The notes under the pieces were generated by a model. The model did no database searches. It was not told the origin of the DNA and saw only the letters and a list, made by a program, of their open reading frames with translations. Of a stretch of DNA of 53,072 nt, positions 8,193 to 17,470 are shown piece by piece. Within the stretch, counting starts at the first letter, position 1. Every line of letters begins with the position of its first letter. The translations under genes and the position numbers were made by a program. The stretch covers positions 1 through 53,072 of the forward strand of contig CAJQIC010000045.1 in assembly GCA_905478335.1 (NCBI GenBank), read 5' to 3'. Origin of the DNA: an uncultured Bacteroidia bacterium (GTDB lineage: Bacteria; Bacteroidota; Bacteroidia; NS11-12g; UBA9320).

Positions 8193-8933
8193 GTGGAGAA
8201 TAAGAAGCCTTGGTTCGAAGATTGGTTTGACTCACCGTATTACCATCTGTTGTATGGAAACAGGGATCAAAACGAAGCGGGTAACTTCATAAACAATTTG
8301 TTACGTTTTCTTCAACCAGATAGTCACGACACTTTTCTTGACCTGGCCTGTGGCAAAGGACGACATGCACTAGAAATAGCAAAAAAAGGTTACCACACTA
8401 CTGGAATCGACCTCAGCGAAAACAGTATTGCCGAAGCGAAATCAATTGACAACGACTTTCTACATTTTCATGTTGGCGACATGCGACATGTGCATTTCCC
8501 CAATCAGTTCAATTTTATTCTAAACCTGTTTACTAGCTTCGGATATTTTGACACGCAATCTGGCCAAACAGAAACTTTGCAGGCGATAAACAAACAACTT
8601 AAACCTGGGGGAGTATTGGTTATTGACTATTTAAATGTAGTGCTGGCAGAAAAACAAATTGCTGCCAACCCCGACAACCAAATCATTGAAGATGGCGTGG
8701 CGTTCTCAACACGCAAACGCGTATCTAACCAATTCATTACTAAGGAAATACAGGTGAACGATACGGATTTCGATCACGTGTTTTACGAGCACATTTGGCG
8801 ATTGAATTTCGACGACTTTAATACGCTTCTGAAAAAAACCGGCTTCACCATACAAACAATTTTTGGTGATTACGAGTTAAACAGATTTAGCCCCGACACT
8901 TCTGACAGGTTAATAATTGTAGCACAGCGCTAA
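8193..8933 (+). CDS. Class I SAM-dependent methyltransferase
   Basis: The Rossmann methyltransferase core is clear: motif I FLDLACGKGRHALEIAKKG (about 47-65), the acidic residue after the second strand in TGIDLS, and FNLILNLFTSFGYF-like motif IV. The substrate is not evident; the family is widespread in Bacteroidota and usually annotated only as a methyltransferase. The start is GTG, because the frame opens at that codon and the MENKKPWFEDWFDSPYY N-terminus is typical of this family. A near-consensus box (TATATTTT, 8170-8177) lies 15 bases upstream. The stop TAA directly abuts the ATG of the next gene. Confidence 0.88.
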   Translation: MENKKPWFEDWFDSPYYHLLYGNRDQNEAGNFINNLLRFLQPDSHDTFLDLACGKGRHALEIAKKGYHTTGIDLSENSIAEAKSIDNDFLHFHVGDMRHVHFPNQFNFILNLFTSFGYFDTQSGQTETLQAINKQLKPGGVLVIDYLNVVLAEKQIAANPDNQIIEDGVAFSTRKRVSNQFITKEIQVNDTDFDHVFYEHIWRLNFDDFNTLLKKTGFTIQTIFGDYELNRFSPDTSDRLIIVAQR

Positions 8934-9521
8934 ATGCTGGACTGGATTCAACATATCGACACACAACTATTTTTTCACATCAATCACTGTGTGAAGAATG
9001 ATTTCTTTGATGTCATCATGCCATTGGCTCGTGATAAGTATACATGGATTCCGTTATACGCCTTGTTGGTTTTTCTGATTATTAGAAAATACAAAACACA
9101 GTCTGTCTATGTATTGGGTTACGCTTTGTTGGCACTTGTACTTGCCGACCAATTAAGTGCTAGTGTTATAAAACCCTTGGTTCAACGACTACGTCCTTGC
9201 AACGACCCATCAATCATTCAATACGTCCACAATGAATTGGTCGACTGTGGAAGTGGATTTAGCTTTGTTAGCAGTCATGCCACCAATCACTTTGCCTTGG
9301 CCATTTACTTCATCATGGTATTTGCTAAACCAAGTAATCGATTTTTTGTTGTTTTGGGTTTTGTAGTGTGGGCTGGGCTCATTTCCTTTGCACAAGTATA
9401 TGTCGGCGTGCACTACCCATTTGATGTTTTGGTAGGCGCATTGTTAGGCATGTTAATTGGCTACGGAGCAGGTTGGGCAGAACGCTACACACTTTGTTAC
9501 CGAGCAGGTAAGTTATTATAA
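8934..9521 (+). CDS. PAP2-family membrane phosphatase
   Basis: This is a 195-residue membrane phosphatase of the PAP2 superfamily, which dephosphorylates lipid phosphates such as undecaprenyl pyrophosphate or phosphatidic acid. The three motifs are present in order: KPLVQRLRP (about 82-90), FVSSHATN (about 107-114) and AQVYVGVHYPFD (about 157-168). In the third motif the usual SR pair is AQ, so the canonical arginine is absent, and motif 2 has SSH rather than SGH. Both catalytic histidines are intact. Five to six hydrophobic helices are visible. It directly follows a methyltransferase and precedes a ZIP transporter, all on one strand. Confidence 0.88.
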   Translation: MLDWIQHIDTQLFFHINHCVKNDFFDVIMPLARDKYTWIPLYALLVFLIIRKYKTQSVYVLGYALLALVLADQLSASVIKPLVQRLRPCNDPSIIQYVHNELVDCGSGFSFVSSHATNHFALAIYFIMVFAKPSNRFFVVLGFVVWAGLISFAQVYVGVHYPFDVLVGALLGMLIGYGAGWAERYTLCYRAGKLL

Positions 9522-9525
9522 GTCA

Positions 9526-10254
9526 TTGAATTTCTGGTCCTATTTTGTTCTGTTCTTTTTTCCACTATTGGGTGGAACTATTGGTTTAATTATACAAAAC
9601 CATAAGACGGAGCAATTAAAGCTTTTTCTTGCCTTTAGTGGTGCATTCCTTTTTTCGATAACTGCGATTAGCATTATTCCTGAAGTCTACTTACACGAGA
9701 CAGCATACAATGTTGGTTATTTCATTTTAGCCGGATTCTTCCTTCAAATCATTATCGACCTTTTCTCTCACGGTGTGGAGCACGGTCACTTGCACCATCA
9801 CGAGTCAGACAAAACGCCATACGGTATTTTTATCGCCTTGAGTTTACACGCATTTTTAGAAGGAATGGCCGTTGGCAGCAATCTATTTTCGGAGCACATA
9901 CAGTCTAGTTTCATCTTTGGCATTGCACTGCACGAAATACCTGCCGCATTTGCCTTGATAACCTTATTGAAGGCATCAAACGTTAAGAAGCAATACCTCT
10001 ATACCTGGTTGGTGGCATATGCGTTAATGACCATCTTTGGGGCATTGTCAAGTAGTCTGATTGTGACTACATTCCCCAATTTCGAACGATATATGGTGTA
10101 TTTAGTTGCCCTAGTGATTGGTGTATTTCTTCACATATCAACTACGATATTATTCGAAAACACAGATAACCATAAGTTTAGTCGATATAAACTTATGGCT
10201 ATCGCAATAGGCGTTGCCATTGCCGTTTTAAGTACACTGGTACATTTTCACTAA
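9526..10254 (+). CDS. ZIP-family metal transporter
   Basis: ZIP transporters import divalent cations such as Zn2+ or Fe2+. The protein has about eight hydrophobic segments. A histidine-rich loop (HGVEHGHLHHHE) follows the third, and the metal-site helices read HAFLEGMAVG and HEIPAAFALI. I placed the start at TTG 9526, five bases after the PAP2 stop. A further upstream TTG at 9457 would only add a polar stretch that overlaps PAP2 coding sequence. The stop is three bases from the stop of the convergent gene. Confidence 0.88.
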   Translation: MNFWSYFVLFFFPLLGGTIGLIIQNHKTEQLKLFLAFSGAFLFSITAISIIPEVYLHETAYNVGYFILAGFFLQIIIDLFSHGVEHGHLHHHESDKTPYGIFIALSLHAFLEGMAVGSNLFSEHIQSSFIFGIALHEIPAAFALITLLKASNVKKQYLYTWLVAYALMTIFGALSSSLIVTTFPNFERYMVYLVALVIGVFLHISTTILFENTDNHKFSRYKLMAIAIGVAIAVLSTLVHFH

Positions 10255-10257
10255 GAC

Positions 10258-11835
10258 TTAGTCGACAACAATTCTGCCTAGTTTGTAGGCCTTACGACCG
10301 CGCAAATAAATGGTAGATCTTCCGTCGCGCATACTTACAAACTCTTTAGGCACTGGTCTAAACTCTTTACGGTGAATCTCGCCCAAAGATTGCACCTCTT
10401 TATTTCCATCAAGGTCTAAAGATGCATAGATAAAATGATTGGCTTTATAGGCCTTTTTATCTGTTCTTCTGTCAATATCCAAGCCAGGTACGCTATACGC
10501 TTGGTCTACAAAATAAAAGTGCATTTTATCGCCTTTTACAACCATATTAAATCCGCTGTAGTATCCACCATCGTTCGTAGAGTACTGTGCCTTTTCGATT
10601 TTGTCGTGCCACTCTATTTCACCTTCTTCATCAAAACTCACAACAACAATGTCATTGTAATAATAATGATAGGTCGTTTGTGTTGACGTTGTGCCGTTGG
10701 CGTTTGTGGTAGTCGTTGTTGTGACCCTTACAAAATATTGCTCTGCAACCATAACCAATCCACCATCTTCCTTCTCGATAAGGTTTCTAACCTCATAAGA
10801 GTACAATTCAACGTCTTTCCCTTTTTTGGCTCTTTTCTTTGTTCTTTTGGTGGCGCGTTCGCTTAAACCTTGGGTAATAAAATCAAGGCTAAATTCAACG
10901 AGATTTTCAACAATAACTTCAAGCGTTTCGTTTTCTATTTCCAAATAGAATGCTCCAGCCGCTCCAGACGTACTTGTATTTGAGTATAAACCTGAGCACA
11001 GAATGTTACCATCATCCTTCACGAAATAAGTAATATCGGAAATAAACTTATTCGAAAGTCGTAAATCAAATTGCTGTCTGTCGTGACCCTCCTCAAAATA
11101 ACCAATGAGTTTGTAGGTTCCTCTAGGCTTTTTCTTTTGACGCTTAGACTTCTGCTTATAGTGCTTTCCTAGTATATATACATTCCCATCATTGTCTACG
11201 TCGTAATCGGTAATGGCAAAATCTTTATCTGCGTATGGTATGGATAAAACATCGTCCCAAATGATTTCAAAATCTTTATCCATCACGACAACACTTACCT
11301 CATCTCGTGCACCCTTTGAGCGTTTGTTAGGCGTGTTGGCAAAAGCAAGTAGTTTCGATGAGTCTCTAGACATAGCAATATCAAAACTCCCTGAGTTCCT
11401 TTTTGAACTGTATGTCAGACTAAAAACCTTAGTTTCGTCTTGCAACGATGTTAAATCGTCTTGAGAAAGCACGACATAAAACAGGTCATTTGTTTTTCTT
11501 GCTTTGTCAAGCTTTGAATAGAACATCAACAAACCTCCATTAAATGGAATAATAGATTCAATAGAAGATCGTTTCGGAACAATATTCGGCGTTAATAACA
11601 CCTTGGTTTCCACCTCCATGTTTTCATCGTACCGGATTAGGTATGGCTTTCTCTTGATGGTGTTGCGACTAAAAATAACATCGTTGTCGCCTAGAATAAG
11701 GTACCCGAGGTAGTTCTTTTTACTTATGATAGGTTCACTTTGTGATACTTCAATGCCTTCCCCTGTGAACTCTTGCGCATTGACGAATAAGCCGCCAAAA
11801 CATGTGATTAATGTAAATATGATTAGTTTTTTCAT
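10258..11835 (-). CDS. Secreted protein of unknown function, 525 residues
   Basis: I do not recognise this family. A signal peptide of about 20 residues ends at VNAQ. The body is rich in repeated strand-like segments with DGN/DND turns (NDGNVYILGK, KDDGNILCSG, EDGGLVMVAEQ), which suggests a beta-propeller-like fold. A basic patch (TKRTKKRAKKGK, about 330-341) and a threonine run (around 370-380) interrupt it. The C-terminus (AYKLGRIVVD) lacks a T9SS sorting domain, so it is probably periplasmic or held at the outer membrane. It is monocistronic between two converging or diverging genes. Confidence 0.7.
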   Translation of the reverse strand: MKKLIIFTLITCFGGLFVNAQEFTGEGIEVSQSEPIISKKNYLGYLILGDNDVIFSRNTIKRKPYLIRYDENMEVETKVLLTPNIVPKRSSIESIIPFNGGLLMFYSKLDKARKTNDLFYVVLSQDDLTSLQDETKVFSLTYSSKRNSGSFDIAMSRDSSKLLAFANTPNKRSKGARDEVSVVVMDKDFEIIWDDVLSIPYADKDFAITDYDVDNDGNVYILGKHYKQKSKRQKKKPRGTYKLIGYFEEGHDRQQFDLRLSNKFISDITYFVKDDGNILCSGLYSNTSTSGAAGAFYLEIENETLEVIVENLVEFSLDFITQGLSERATKRTKKRAKKGKDVELYSYEVRNLIEKEDGGLVMVAEQYFVRVTTTTTTNANGTTSTQTTYHYYYNDIVVVSFDEEGEIEWHDKIEKAQYSTNDGGYYSGFNMVVKGDKMHFYFVDQAYSVPGLDIDRRTDKKAYKANHFIYASLDLDGNKEVQSLGEIHRKEFRPVPKEFVSMRDGRSTIYLRGRKAYKLGRIVVD

Positions 11836-11897
11836 GATACAAGTTTAACAATTCAATGCAAATACCATGCAATGACTTTTACTTTTTCCCAAAAGCA

Positions 11898-11928
11898 TTG
11901 AAAGTGGTAAGTTTGAAGTCTTAATTTG
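11898..11928 (+). promoter_or_regulatory. Probable promoter of the enoyl-CoA hydratase operon
   Basis: TTG (11898-11900), a 20-base spacer and TTAATTTG (11921-11928) approximate the Bacteroidota TTG-N17-23-TAnnTTTG promoter with one mismatch. The box ends 8 bases before the ATG at 11937, which predicts a very short or absent leader. Confidence 0.5.
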
Positions 11929-11936
11929 TTACATCT

Positions 11937-12716
11937 ATGAACCCCGAATTAATTATAGTTAGCCCTTCATATAAAGAGCACATTGCCCTCATACAGTTGA
12001 ATAGACCTAAAGAGTTGAACGCACTGAATTTACAGGTAATGGGTGAAATTCGTGACGCGTTGAAAATGTTAGACGAAGACGATTCCGTTCGTGTGATCAT
12101 CATTACTGGAAATGAACGCGCCTTCGCTGCCGGTGCCGACATTAAACAAATGGCTGGTAAAGGCGCTGTTGATATGCTAAAAATTGATCAGTTTAGTACG
12201 TGGGATCAAATTAGAAAAACTAAAAAACCCATTATCGCTGCGGTGAGCGGATTTGCTTTAGGCGGTGGCTGCGAATTGGTCATGACTTGCGACATGGTTG
12301 TAGCTTCAGAAACTGCTCAATTTGGTCAACCAGAAATAAAGATTGGCATCATGCCAGGAGCTGGTGGCACACAAAGATTGCCACGTGCCGTTGGAAAAAC
12401 CCGTGCTATGGAAATGGTGCTAACAGGTAACTTCATTTCGGCAGAGGAAGCGTTAAAATATGGATTGATTAATAAAGTAGTTCCCAAAGAAGTATATCTA
12501 TCAGAAGCTGTTCGAATGGCTAAAGACATTGCTCGGCAAAGCCCGATTGCAGTGCAATTGGCCAAAGAAAGCGTGCTTAAAGCGTACGAAATGCCTTTAC
12601 AGGAGGCACTTTCATTTGAAAGAAAGAATTTTTATATGCTCTTTGCCACTGAAGATCAGAAAGAAGGCATGAATGCCTTTGTAGAAAAACGACGAGCAGA
12701 TTTTAAAGGAAAATAG
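11937..12716 (+). CDS. Enoyl-CoA hydratase (crotonase family)
   Basis: The enzyme hydrates trans-2-enoyl-CoA in beta-oxidation or related acyl-CoA pathways. The 259-residue chain shows the oxyanion regions AFAAGADIKQM (62-72) and GFALGGGCEL (105-114). The two catalytic glutamates are at E113 and E133, 20 residues apart as in rat mitochondrial hydratase. It ends with a stop that directly abuts the start of an aminotransferase, which suggests co-transcription, but the two reactions do not point to one pathway. A short-chain hydratase is the best guess; substrate length is not readable. Confidence 0.93.
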   Translation: MNPELIIVSPSYKEHIALIQLNRPKELNALNLQVMGEIRDALKMLDEDDSVRVIIITGNERAFAAGADIKQMAGKGAVDMLKIDQFSTWDQIRKTKKPIIAAVSGFALGGGCELVMTCDMVVASETAQFGQPEIKIGIMPGAGGTQRLPRAVGKTRAMEMVLTGNFISAEEALKYGLINKVVPKEVYLSEAVRMAKDIARQSPIAVQLAKESVLKAYEMPLQEALSFERKNFYMLFATEDQKEGMNAFVEKRRADFKGK

Positions 12717-13913
12717 TTGATTTCACACAGAAACGTATTTCTGCAGCATTTGGCCCAAACCTCAGATGCTCCTATGGCGCTTGAAATAAAAAAAGCCCAA
12801 GGAATCTACCTTATTGCAAGTGATGGCAAACGGTATGTCGATTTGATTTCTGGCATTGGTGTCAGCAATCTTGGTCATCGACACCATCGGGTAGCTCAAG
12901 CCATACGCAAACAGGTTGGAAAATACTGGCACACCATGGTTTATGGTGAGTATATACAAGCACCTCAGATTAAATTGGCACGTAAAATTGCCGGCGTTTT
13001 ACCACAAAATTTAGACGCTACATACTTTGTAAACTCAGGCAGTGAAGCCATTGAAGGTGCCCTTAAGTTGGCCAAACGATATACCGGAAAAACCAAGCTC
13101 GTGGCCATGAAAAATGCATACCATGGTAGTAGTCATGGGGCTTTAAGTTTGATGAGTGATCCTTACTTTTCAAATGCATACCGACCACTCTTACCAGAAA
13201 CCTATTTTGCCAATTACAACGACACGGATAGCTTAGCGATAATCGACCATCAGACGGCAGCGGTTGTGGTTGAAATGGTGCAAGGTGAAGCTGGATACCT
13301 TCCTGGCAATAAGGCTTTTTTAGAAGCTGTGTCGCGGAAGTGTAAAGAAACTGGTGCACTGATGATTGTAGACGAGATTCAGAGCGGTATGGGTCGTTCA
13401 GGGAAACTTTTCGCATTCGAACACTACGGTATAACGCCGGATATATTATGCGTAGCCAAAGCGTTTGGTGGTGGAATGCCGTTGGGTGCATTCATAGCCT
13501 CTCAAGAGCTTATGCATTGTCTTAGTCATGACCCCGTACTTGGCCATATAACCACTTTTGGTGGACACCCCGTTTGTTGTGCTGCTGGTTTAGAGAACTT
13601 GAACGTTCTACTTAAATCAAACTACATCTCAGCGGTAGAAGCAAAGTCAAAGCTGTTTAGAACGTTGCTTGTTCACGATGATATTAAAGAGATTACAGGT
13701 GTTGGATTTATGCTTGGTGTTCAGCTCGAAAGCAAAGAACGCTTGCATGCCGTGGTTGAGCATTGTATCCAGAATGGTGTTATCATCGACTGGTTTTTAT
13801 ACGCTGAAGACAAACTGAGAATTTCGCCTCCGCTGATTATCACAGAAGCGCAGATTAAGAAGGTGTGCAAGGTTATTTTGGCTGCACTTGATGCAACACA
13901 GAATACTGTTTAA
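12717..13913 (+). CDS. Class III PLP-dependent aminotransferase (acetylornithine/ornithine type)
   Basis: A 398-residue fold-type I aminotransferase. Visible motifs are the phosphate-site NSGSEAIEGALKLAKRYTG (106-124), D219 in MIVDEIQSGMGRSG and the PLP lysine K248 in VAKAFGGGMPLGA. Family members act on acetylornithine, ornithine, GABA or lysine. No arginine-biosynthesis gene is nearby, so the substrate is open. The start is TTG, immediately after the TAG of the crotonase gene; no ATG fits the conserved N-terminus before Met20. Expression is probably coupled to the upstream gene. Confidence 0.9.
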   Translation: MISHRNVFLQHLAQTSDAPMALEIKKAQGIYLIASDGKRYVDLISGIGVSNLGHRHHRVAQAIRKQVGKYWHTMVYGEYIQAPQIKLARKIAGVLPQNLDATYFVNSGSEAIEGALKLAKRYTGKTKLVAMKNAYHGSSHGALSLMSDPYFSNAYRPLLPETYFANYNDTDSLAIIDHQTAAVVVEMVQGEAGYLPGNKAFLEAVSRKCKETGALMIVDEIQSGMGRSGKLFAFEHYGITPDILCVAKAFGGGMPLGAFIASQELMHCLSHDPVLGHITTFGGHPVCCAAGLENLNVLLKSNYISAVEAKSKLFRTLLVHDDIKEITGVGFMLGVQLESKERLHAVVEHCIQNGVIIDWFLYAEDKLRISPPLIITEAQIKKVCKVILAALDATQNTV

Positions 13914-13991
13914 TTATTAGTGTTTAATCGTTAATGCAGTGTTAGACATAGTGACAACAACACTACATCTGAAGTCTGAAATCTGAATTCG

Positions 13992-14693
13992 TTACCCGCC
14001 AAAGTCCAACCTAAAACCAATGGTTAAAGGAGGAAGTTCAAAGTTGATATTTTCGTTGGTTAGATCAGATAATCGGTAGTCTGCCGTAAGTACAAACTTG
14101 TTAGACCCTATTCTTGCATGAGCAGTATAGTTGGGCCTGTTGATATAAGACAATCCCGTTAATTCAATTTTTCGTGTCTTGTGGTTAACGCTCGGATCAT
14201 CAATTGTTTGCTTGGTTAATTGCTTCGTTCCCGTAACATAATCTCCACTTATCGCAATTTCAACATAGTTACCAATCGTATTTCCACGTTTACCAAAATT
14301 AAATCTATTGGCAAATTCGAGCTCCACCGTGTTTACATTCAACCGATTGTACTTAAAATCTTCAGCAGTTTCAAACTCAAATTGAGACATCGAATAACGC
14401 AAAGAGGCTAGTATACTGTATGGTTTTGCCACCTTATATTTATAATAAATCCCGTACGCAAACTTTGTAGATTCACCAGGTTTAAGTTGTACTGAATCTG
14501 TTTCAAGTTGTCCAGGGGTTATTCCAAAATCAAAGTAACTGGACACATAGTGTTTCCTGTTTTTCCCAAACTTTGACACCACAGTATCTTCGTTCACATC
14601 TTGCTCCAGTTCCACTACCTGTGCAGAAACTGTTGACGTTAGACAGACCGCCATGACTATAGTTGATATTCTTATTAATCGATTCATTTTCAA
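13992..14693 (-). CDS. Probable outer-membrane beta-barrel protein, 233 residues
   Basis: A signal peptide of about 25 residues (ending VSAQ) is followed by alternating hydrophobic and polar strands through to a C-terminal LPPLTIGFRLDFGG, consistent with an 8- to 10-strand barrel. No specific family is recognised. It is the third gene behind an AIM24-like protein and a subtilase, separated from the subtilase by nine bases, so it is likely co-expressed with them. Confidence 0.7.
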   Translation of the reverse strand: MKMNRLIRISTIVMAVCLTSTVSAQVVELEQDVNEDTVVSKFGKNRKHYVSSYFDFGITPGQLETDSVQLKPGESTKFAYGIYYKYKVAKPYSILASLRYSMSQFEFETAEDFKYNRLNVNTVELEFANRFNFGKRGNTIGNYVEIAISGDYVTGTKQLTKQTIDDPSVNHKTRKIELTGLSYINRPNYTAHARIGSNKFVLTADYRLSDLTNENINFELPPLTIGFRLDFGG

Positions 14694-14702
14694 AACTTTA
14701 AC

Positions 14703-16364
14703 TTATTTACTTATTTCAACTGTTTCAACATAACCCTTATAAAAAACCCGAAGGGTAAACGGCTTCGCATATGCTGATTTTAAGATAACAAAAGGCGAAG
14801 ATGATTTTGTTCCTTTTCCTGCAAGCTCATCGTCTATATACGAAAGTCCTTCTGGGTTAACGACAAAATACTTATCTAAATACCCTTTTTCGTTTTCAAC
14901 GTGATAAAATACATAGTCTGGCCAGGCGACATAATTTCCATCTATTTTGTGCGCACCTTCTGTTAATCCGTCTGCCCATCCAACAGTATCCAGTTCAATT
15001 CTAATTGAGGTGTTGTCTACATCAATTTCAAAGGTCTTTCTCGGTTTAGTTGGCATGGCAAAAAAGTAGTTTGCTTGAGGCACACCATAACCGTGAGCAT
15101 AATCAAAATATGGATATAAATCTGCTGATTTCTGAATGTCTTCAAATACTTTCATGTTGGTATACGCTGGTCTAGTTTGCATTGCACAAGCTACAAAACC
15201 TGCTACTAGCGGACCACTAAAGCTTGTACCCTGGGTTTCAGAAACGCCTTTAGGTCCTGAACCAATAACATGACCGTATGCCGTCACATTTGGCTTCATT
15301 CGTTTGTCCCAAGTTGGCCCAAAAGAACTAAAAGACGTATGAATACCCGTTCGCGGGTTTATACCTCCAATAGACAGGACGCTGTCTGCATCCGCAGGAG
15401 TCCCTATGTTTTTCCAACGGTCAGTTCCTTCGTTACCGGCAGAGTTCACTACAAGTATGCCTTTACTGGCTGCCATATTAGCGGCACGGGCGACAAGGCT
15501 TGTTACGCCATCCATATCTTCTCTAAAATAGCGATGGAAGGTATATCCCAAAGAACTATTAATCACATCCGCACCATTTTTGTCGGCCCACTCTGCAGCG
15601 GCCAACCAATGCTCTTCTTCTGAATAAAACTCGGTCCAGGTTTCTGTTCGGGCAAGCAGAAACTCTGCGCCTGTTGCCAAGCCCATCTGTTGTCCATTTA
15701 TCATTCCACCTACACAGCTCATTACAAACGTGCCATGCGTGCCACCATTCTCAACATCTTCTTTGTCTTGAACAAAATTGTATGTTTTGATAATTCTATT
15801 ATCGTTCCGGATATGGTCAAAAGCTGGATTGGTTCTGTAAGACTTGAACCCAACATCAAATATGGCTACGCGAACACCCTTACCATCTACATTATTGTCT
15901 TTAAAGACAGATGCACCCATGCGTTGAACCTGTGCCTTCAATAATTCTATTTGTTCTTCATCTGGTTCGAAATCTCCGTCCATATCACTGCGAGTCATTC
16001 CAGCGGCATATTTCTCGATGTGATTGACTGTTTTCACGTCGGCTACAAATGACAAACCTTTTATGCGCTGCACTTGCTCTTCTGTTGCATCACAGCACAG
16101 GGCATTAAACCATCTGCTTGTGGCGCGAGACTTAGCACATATATTGTTCACCTGTGACAAGTAATCTTCGCTTACCGGAACATCAGTGTAATCATATAGG
16201 TCTATAACGTGTTTTACACGTCTATCAATGGCTTTTTGATCAAAAAACGTATAGGGATTAAACGCTTGTATGTCCGGTTTATCCTTAAAAAACACCCACA
16301 CTTTGCTTTGTGCGAACGCCAAACTGTAAAGTCCAATCAGACAAACTGTTAAAATATTTCTCAT
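14703..16364 (-). CDS. Secreted subtilisin-like serine protease (S8)
   Basis: This 553-residue exported protease has a signal peptide of about 18 residues (ending AFAQ) and an N-terminal propeptide-like region to about 120. The S8 catalytic domain carries D170 (AIFDVGF), H210 (GGTHGTFV), the oxyanion N311 (NSAGNE) and S381 (QGTSFSGPL), so the triad is complete. About 120 C-terminal residues follow the catalytic domain, but I see no convincing T9SS sorting domain, so the site of action (periplasm or surface) is unclear. It begins three bases after the AIM24-like gene stops. Confidence 0.92.
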   Translation of the reverse strand: MRNILTVCLIGLYSLAFAQSKVWVFFKDKPDIQAFNPYTFFDQKAIDRRVKHVIDLYDYTDVPVSEDYLSQVNNICAKSRATSRWFNALCCDATEEQVQRIKGLSFVADVKTVNHIEKYAAGMTRSDMDGDFEPDEEQIELLKAQVQRMGASVFKDNNVDGKGVRVAIFDVGFKSYRTNPAFDHIRNDNRIIKTYNFVQDKEDVENGGTHGTFVMSCVGGMINGQQMGLATGAEFLLARTETWTEFYSEEEHWLAAAEWADKNGADVINSSLGYTFHRYFREDMDGVTSLVARAANMAASKGILVVNSAGNEGTDRWKNIGTPADADSVLSIGGINPRTGIHTSFSSFGPTWDKRMKPNVTAYGHVIGSGPKGVSETQGTSFSGPLVAGFVACAMQTRPAYTNMKVFEDIQKSADLYPYFDYAHGYGVPQANYFFAMPTKPRKTFEIDVDNTSIRIELDTVGWADGLTEGAHKIDGNYVAWPDYVFYHVENEKGYLDKYFVVNPEGLSYIDDELAGKGTKSSSPFVILKSAYAKPFTLRVFYKGYVETVEISK

Positions 16365-16367
16365 AGC

Positions 16368-17168
16368 TTAAAACCCGTTATCACCATCAATTAAATCTCC
16401 AATTCCTCCAAGAATGCTTCCCTCACCTTTTCTTTTTCCACCAGCACGTGGCGCTGCTGATATTACGCGGTTGGCAAGCCTACTAAAAGGCAAACTTTGC
16501 AACCAAATTGTACCGGGACCTTGGAGTGTTGCGTAAAACATCCCTTCACCTCCAAAAATTGTATTCTTAATACCTCCAACAAATTGGATGTCGTAATTAA
16601 CGTCTTTCGTAAAAGCAACAATACAACCTGTATCTACCTTTAACGTCTCACCCGGATTTAAGTTACGTTGAATTATAGTACCCCCGGCATGAACGAATGA
16701 AAGTCCGTCGCCTTCGAGTTTTTGCATGATAAATCCCTCACCTCCAAAAAAACCGGAACCAAGCTTTTTTTGAAACTCTATTCCAACAGACACGCCTTTT
16801 GCTGCACATAGGAAGGCATCTTTTTGACAAATTACTTTACCACCTAAGTCAGACAAATCAAGCGGCACAATGCGTCCTGGATACGGACTTGCAAAGGCAA
16901 CCTTTGCTTTGCCAGTTCCTTGGTGCGTAAAAGCCGTCATGAATAATTTTTCGCCAGTTAATACCCGTTTGCCAGCATTAAGTAACTTATCGAAAAAGGA
17001 GTCTGTTTCACGTGCACCATCTCCAAAAATGGTTTGCATCGTAATGGTGTTGTCCATAAACATAAAGCTCCCCGGCTCGGCTACTACTGCCTCTTGTGGA
17101 TCTAATTCGATTTCCACAAACTGCATCTCTTCACCGTGTATATGGTAATCAATTTCGTGTGCGTTCAT
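16368..17168 (-). CDS. AIM24 / TIGR00266-family protein
   Basis: This 266-residue protein matches the widespread TIGR00266/AIM24 group, a double-stranded beta-helix fold of unknown biochemical role. Typical segments are [10 protein letters not shown] near 31-40, GEKLFMT, repeated [12 protein letters not shown] glycine turns, and ITVD-like VDTGCIVAF. There is no signal peptide, and the tail (about 240-266) is glycine- and basic-rich. It heads a tight operon with a subtilase and a barrel protein (three- and nine-base gaps), which may link it to envelope processes; that link is inference. Confidence 0.88.
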   Translation of the reverse strand: MNAHEIDYHIHGEEMQFVEIELDPQEAVVAEPGSFMFMDNTITMQTIFGDGARETDSFFDKLLNAGKRVLTGEKLFMTAFTHQGTGKAKVAFASPYPGRIVPLDLSDLGGKVICQKDAFLCAAKGVSVGIEFQKKLGSGFFGGEGFIMQKLEGDGLSFVHAGGTIIQRNLNPGETLKVDTGCIVAFTKDVNYDIQFVGGIKNTIFGGEGMFYATLQGPGTIWLQSLPFSRLANRVISAAPRAGGKRKGEGSILGGIGDLIDGDNGF

Positions 17169-17247
17169 GATATAATTTGTTGCAATCTAAAAATATAATA
17201 GACGTAGAAATGTATTAATCGGTTAGTTAACACTAATGGTCTATAAA

Positions 17248-17466
17248 CTAACGGCGATATCTTCTATTCGTCCGTTTATCAAATACACCTTGTTTCACCT
17301 TCCTTTTCTTTCGTCGTTTATTTTTATCTATTGAACCACCTGTTTTTTGTGCTTCAGAAAATGCGGGACAACCTTTAGCCTTTCTTCCTCCGCACGAAGA
17401 AAGGGTTAAACCAAACGCAAAAATGAGGAGTGTAAATACAAGTGTCTTGAATTTATGCCATTGCAT
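17248..17466 (-). CDS. Small basic lipoprotein of unknown function
   Basis: From the ATG at 17466 this is a 72-residue protein with a short signal peptide ending in the lipobox TLSSC (C25). A second cysteine lies in KGCPAF and the tail is strongly basic (KNKRRKKRKVK and RTNRRYRR). An apparent longer reading frame starting at TTG 17502 is rejected, because that TTG is the -33 element of a well-formed promoter whose -7 box ends four bases before the ATG. It is divergent from a TonB-dependent receptor. Function unknown; the charge suggests binding to anionic surface polymers or lipids. Confidence 0.7.
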   Translation of the reverse strand: MQWHKFKTLVFTLLIFAFGLTLSSCGGRKAKGCPAFSEAQKTGGSIDKNKRRKKRKVKQGVFDKRTNRRYRR

Positions 17467-17470
17467 GGTC

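Noticed and set aside
9457-9525. Upstream TTG start for the ZIP transporter
   Set aside because: The extra residues are polar, overlap PAP2 coding sequence and do not look like a family N-terminus. TTG at 9526 is better placed.
13914-13991. Terminator between the aminotransferase and the convergent barrel gene
   Set aside because: Only a 5-bp stem (TAGTG/CACTA) with no T run was found, too weak to call.
14703-16364. Subtilase as a T9SS cargo
   Set aside because: The C-terminus lacks the NPxxxxxxxxF and late glycine-aromatic patterns of type A sorting domains seen in the other cargo here.
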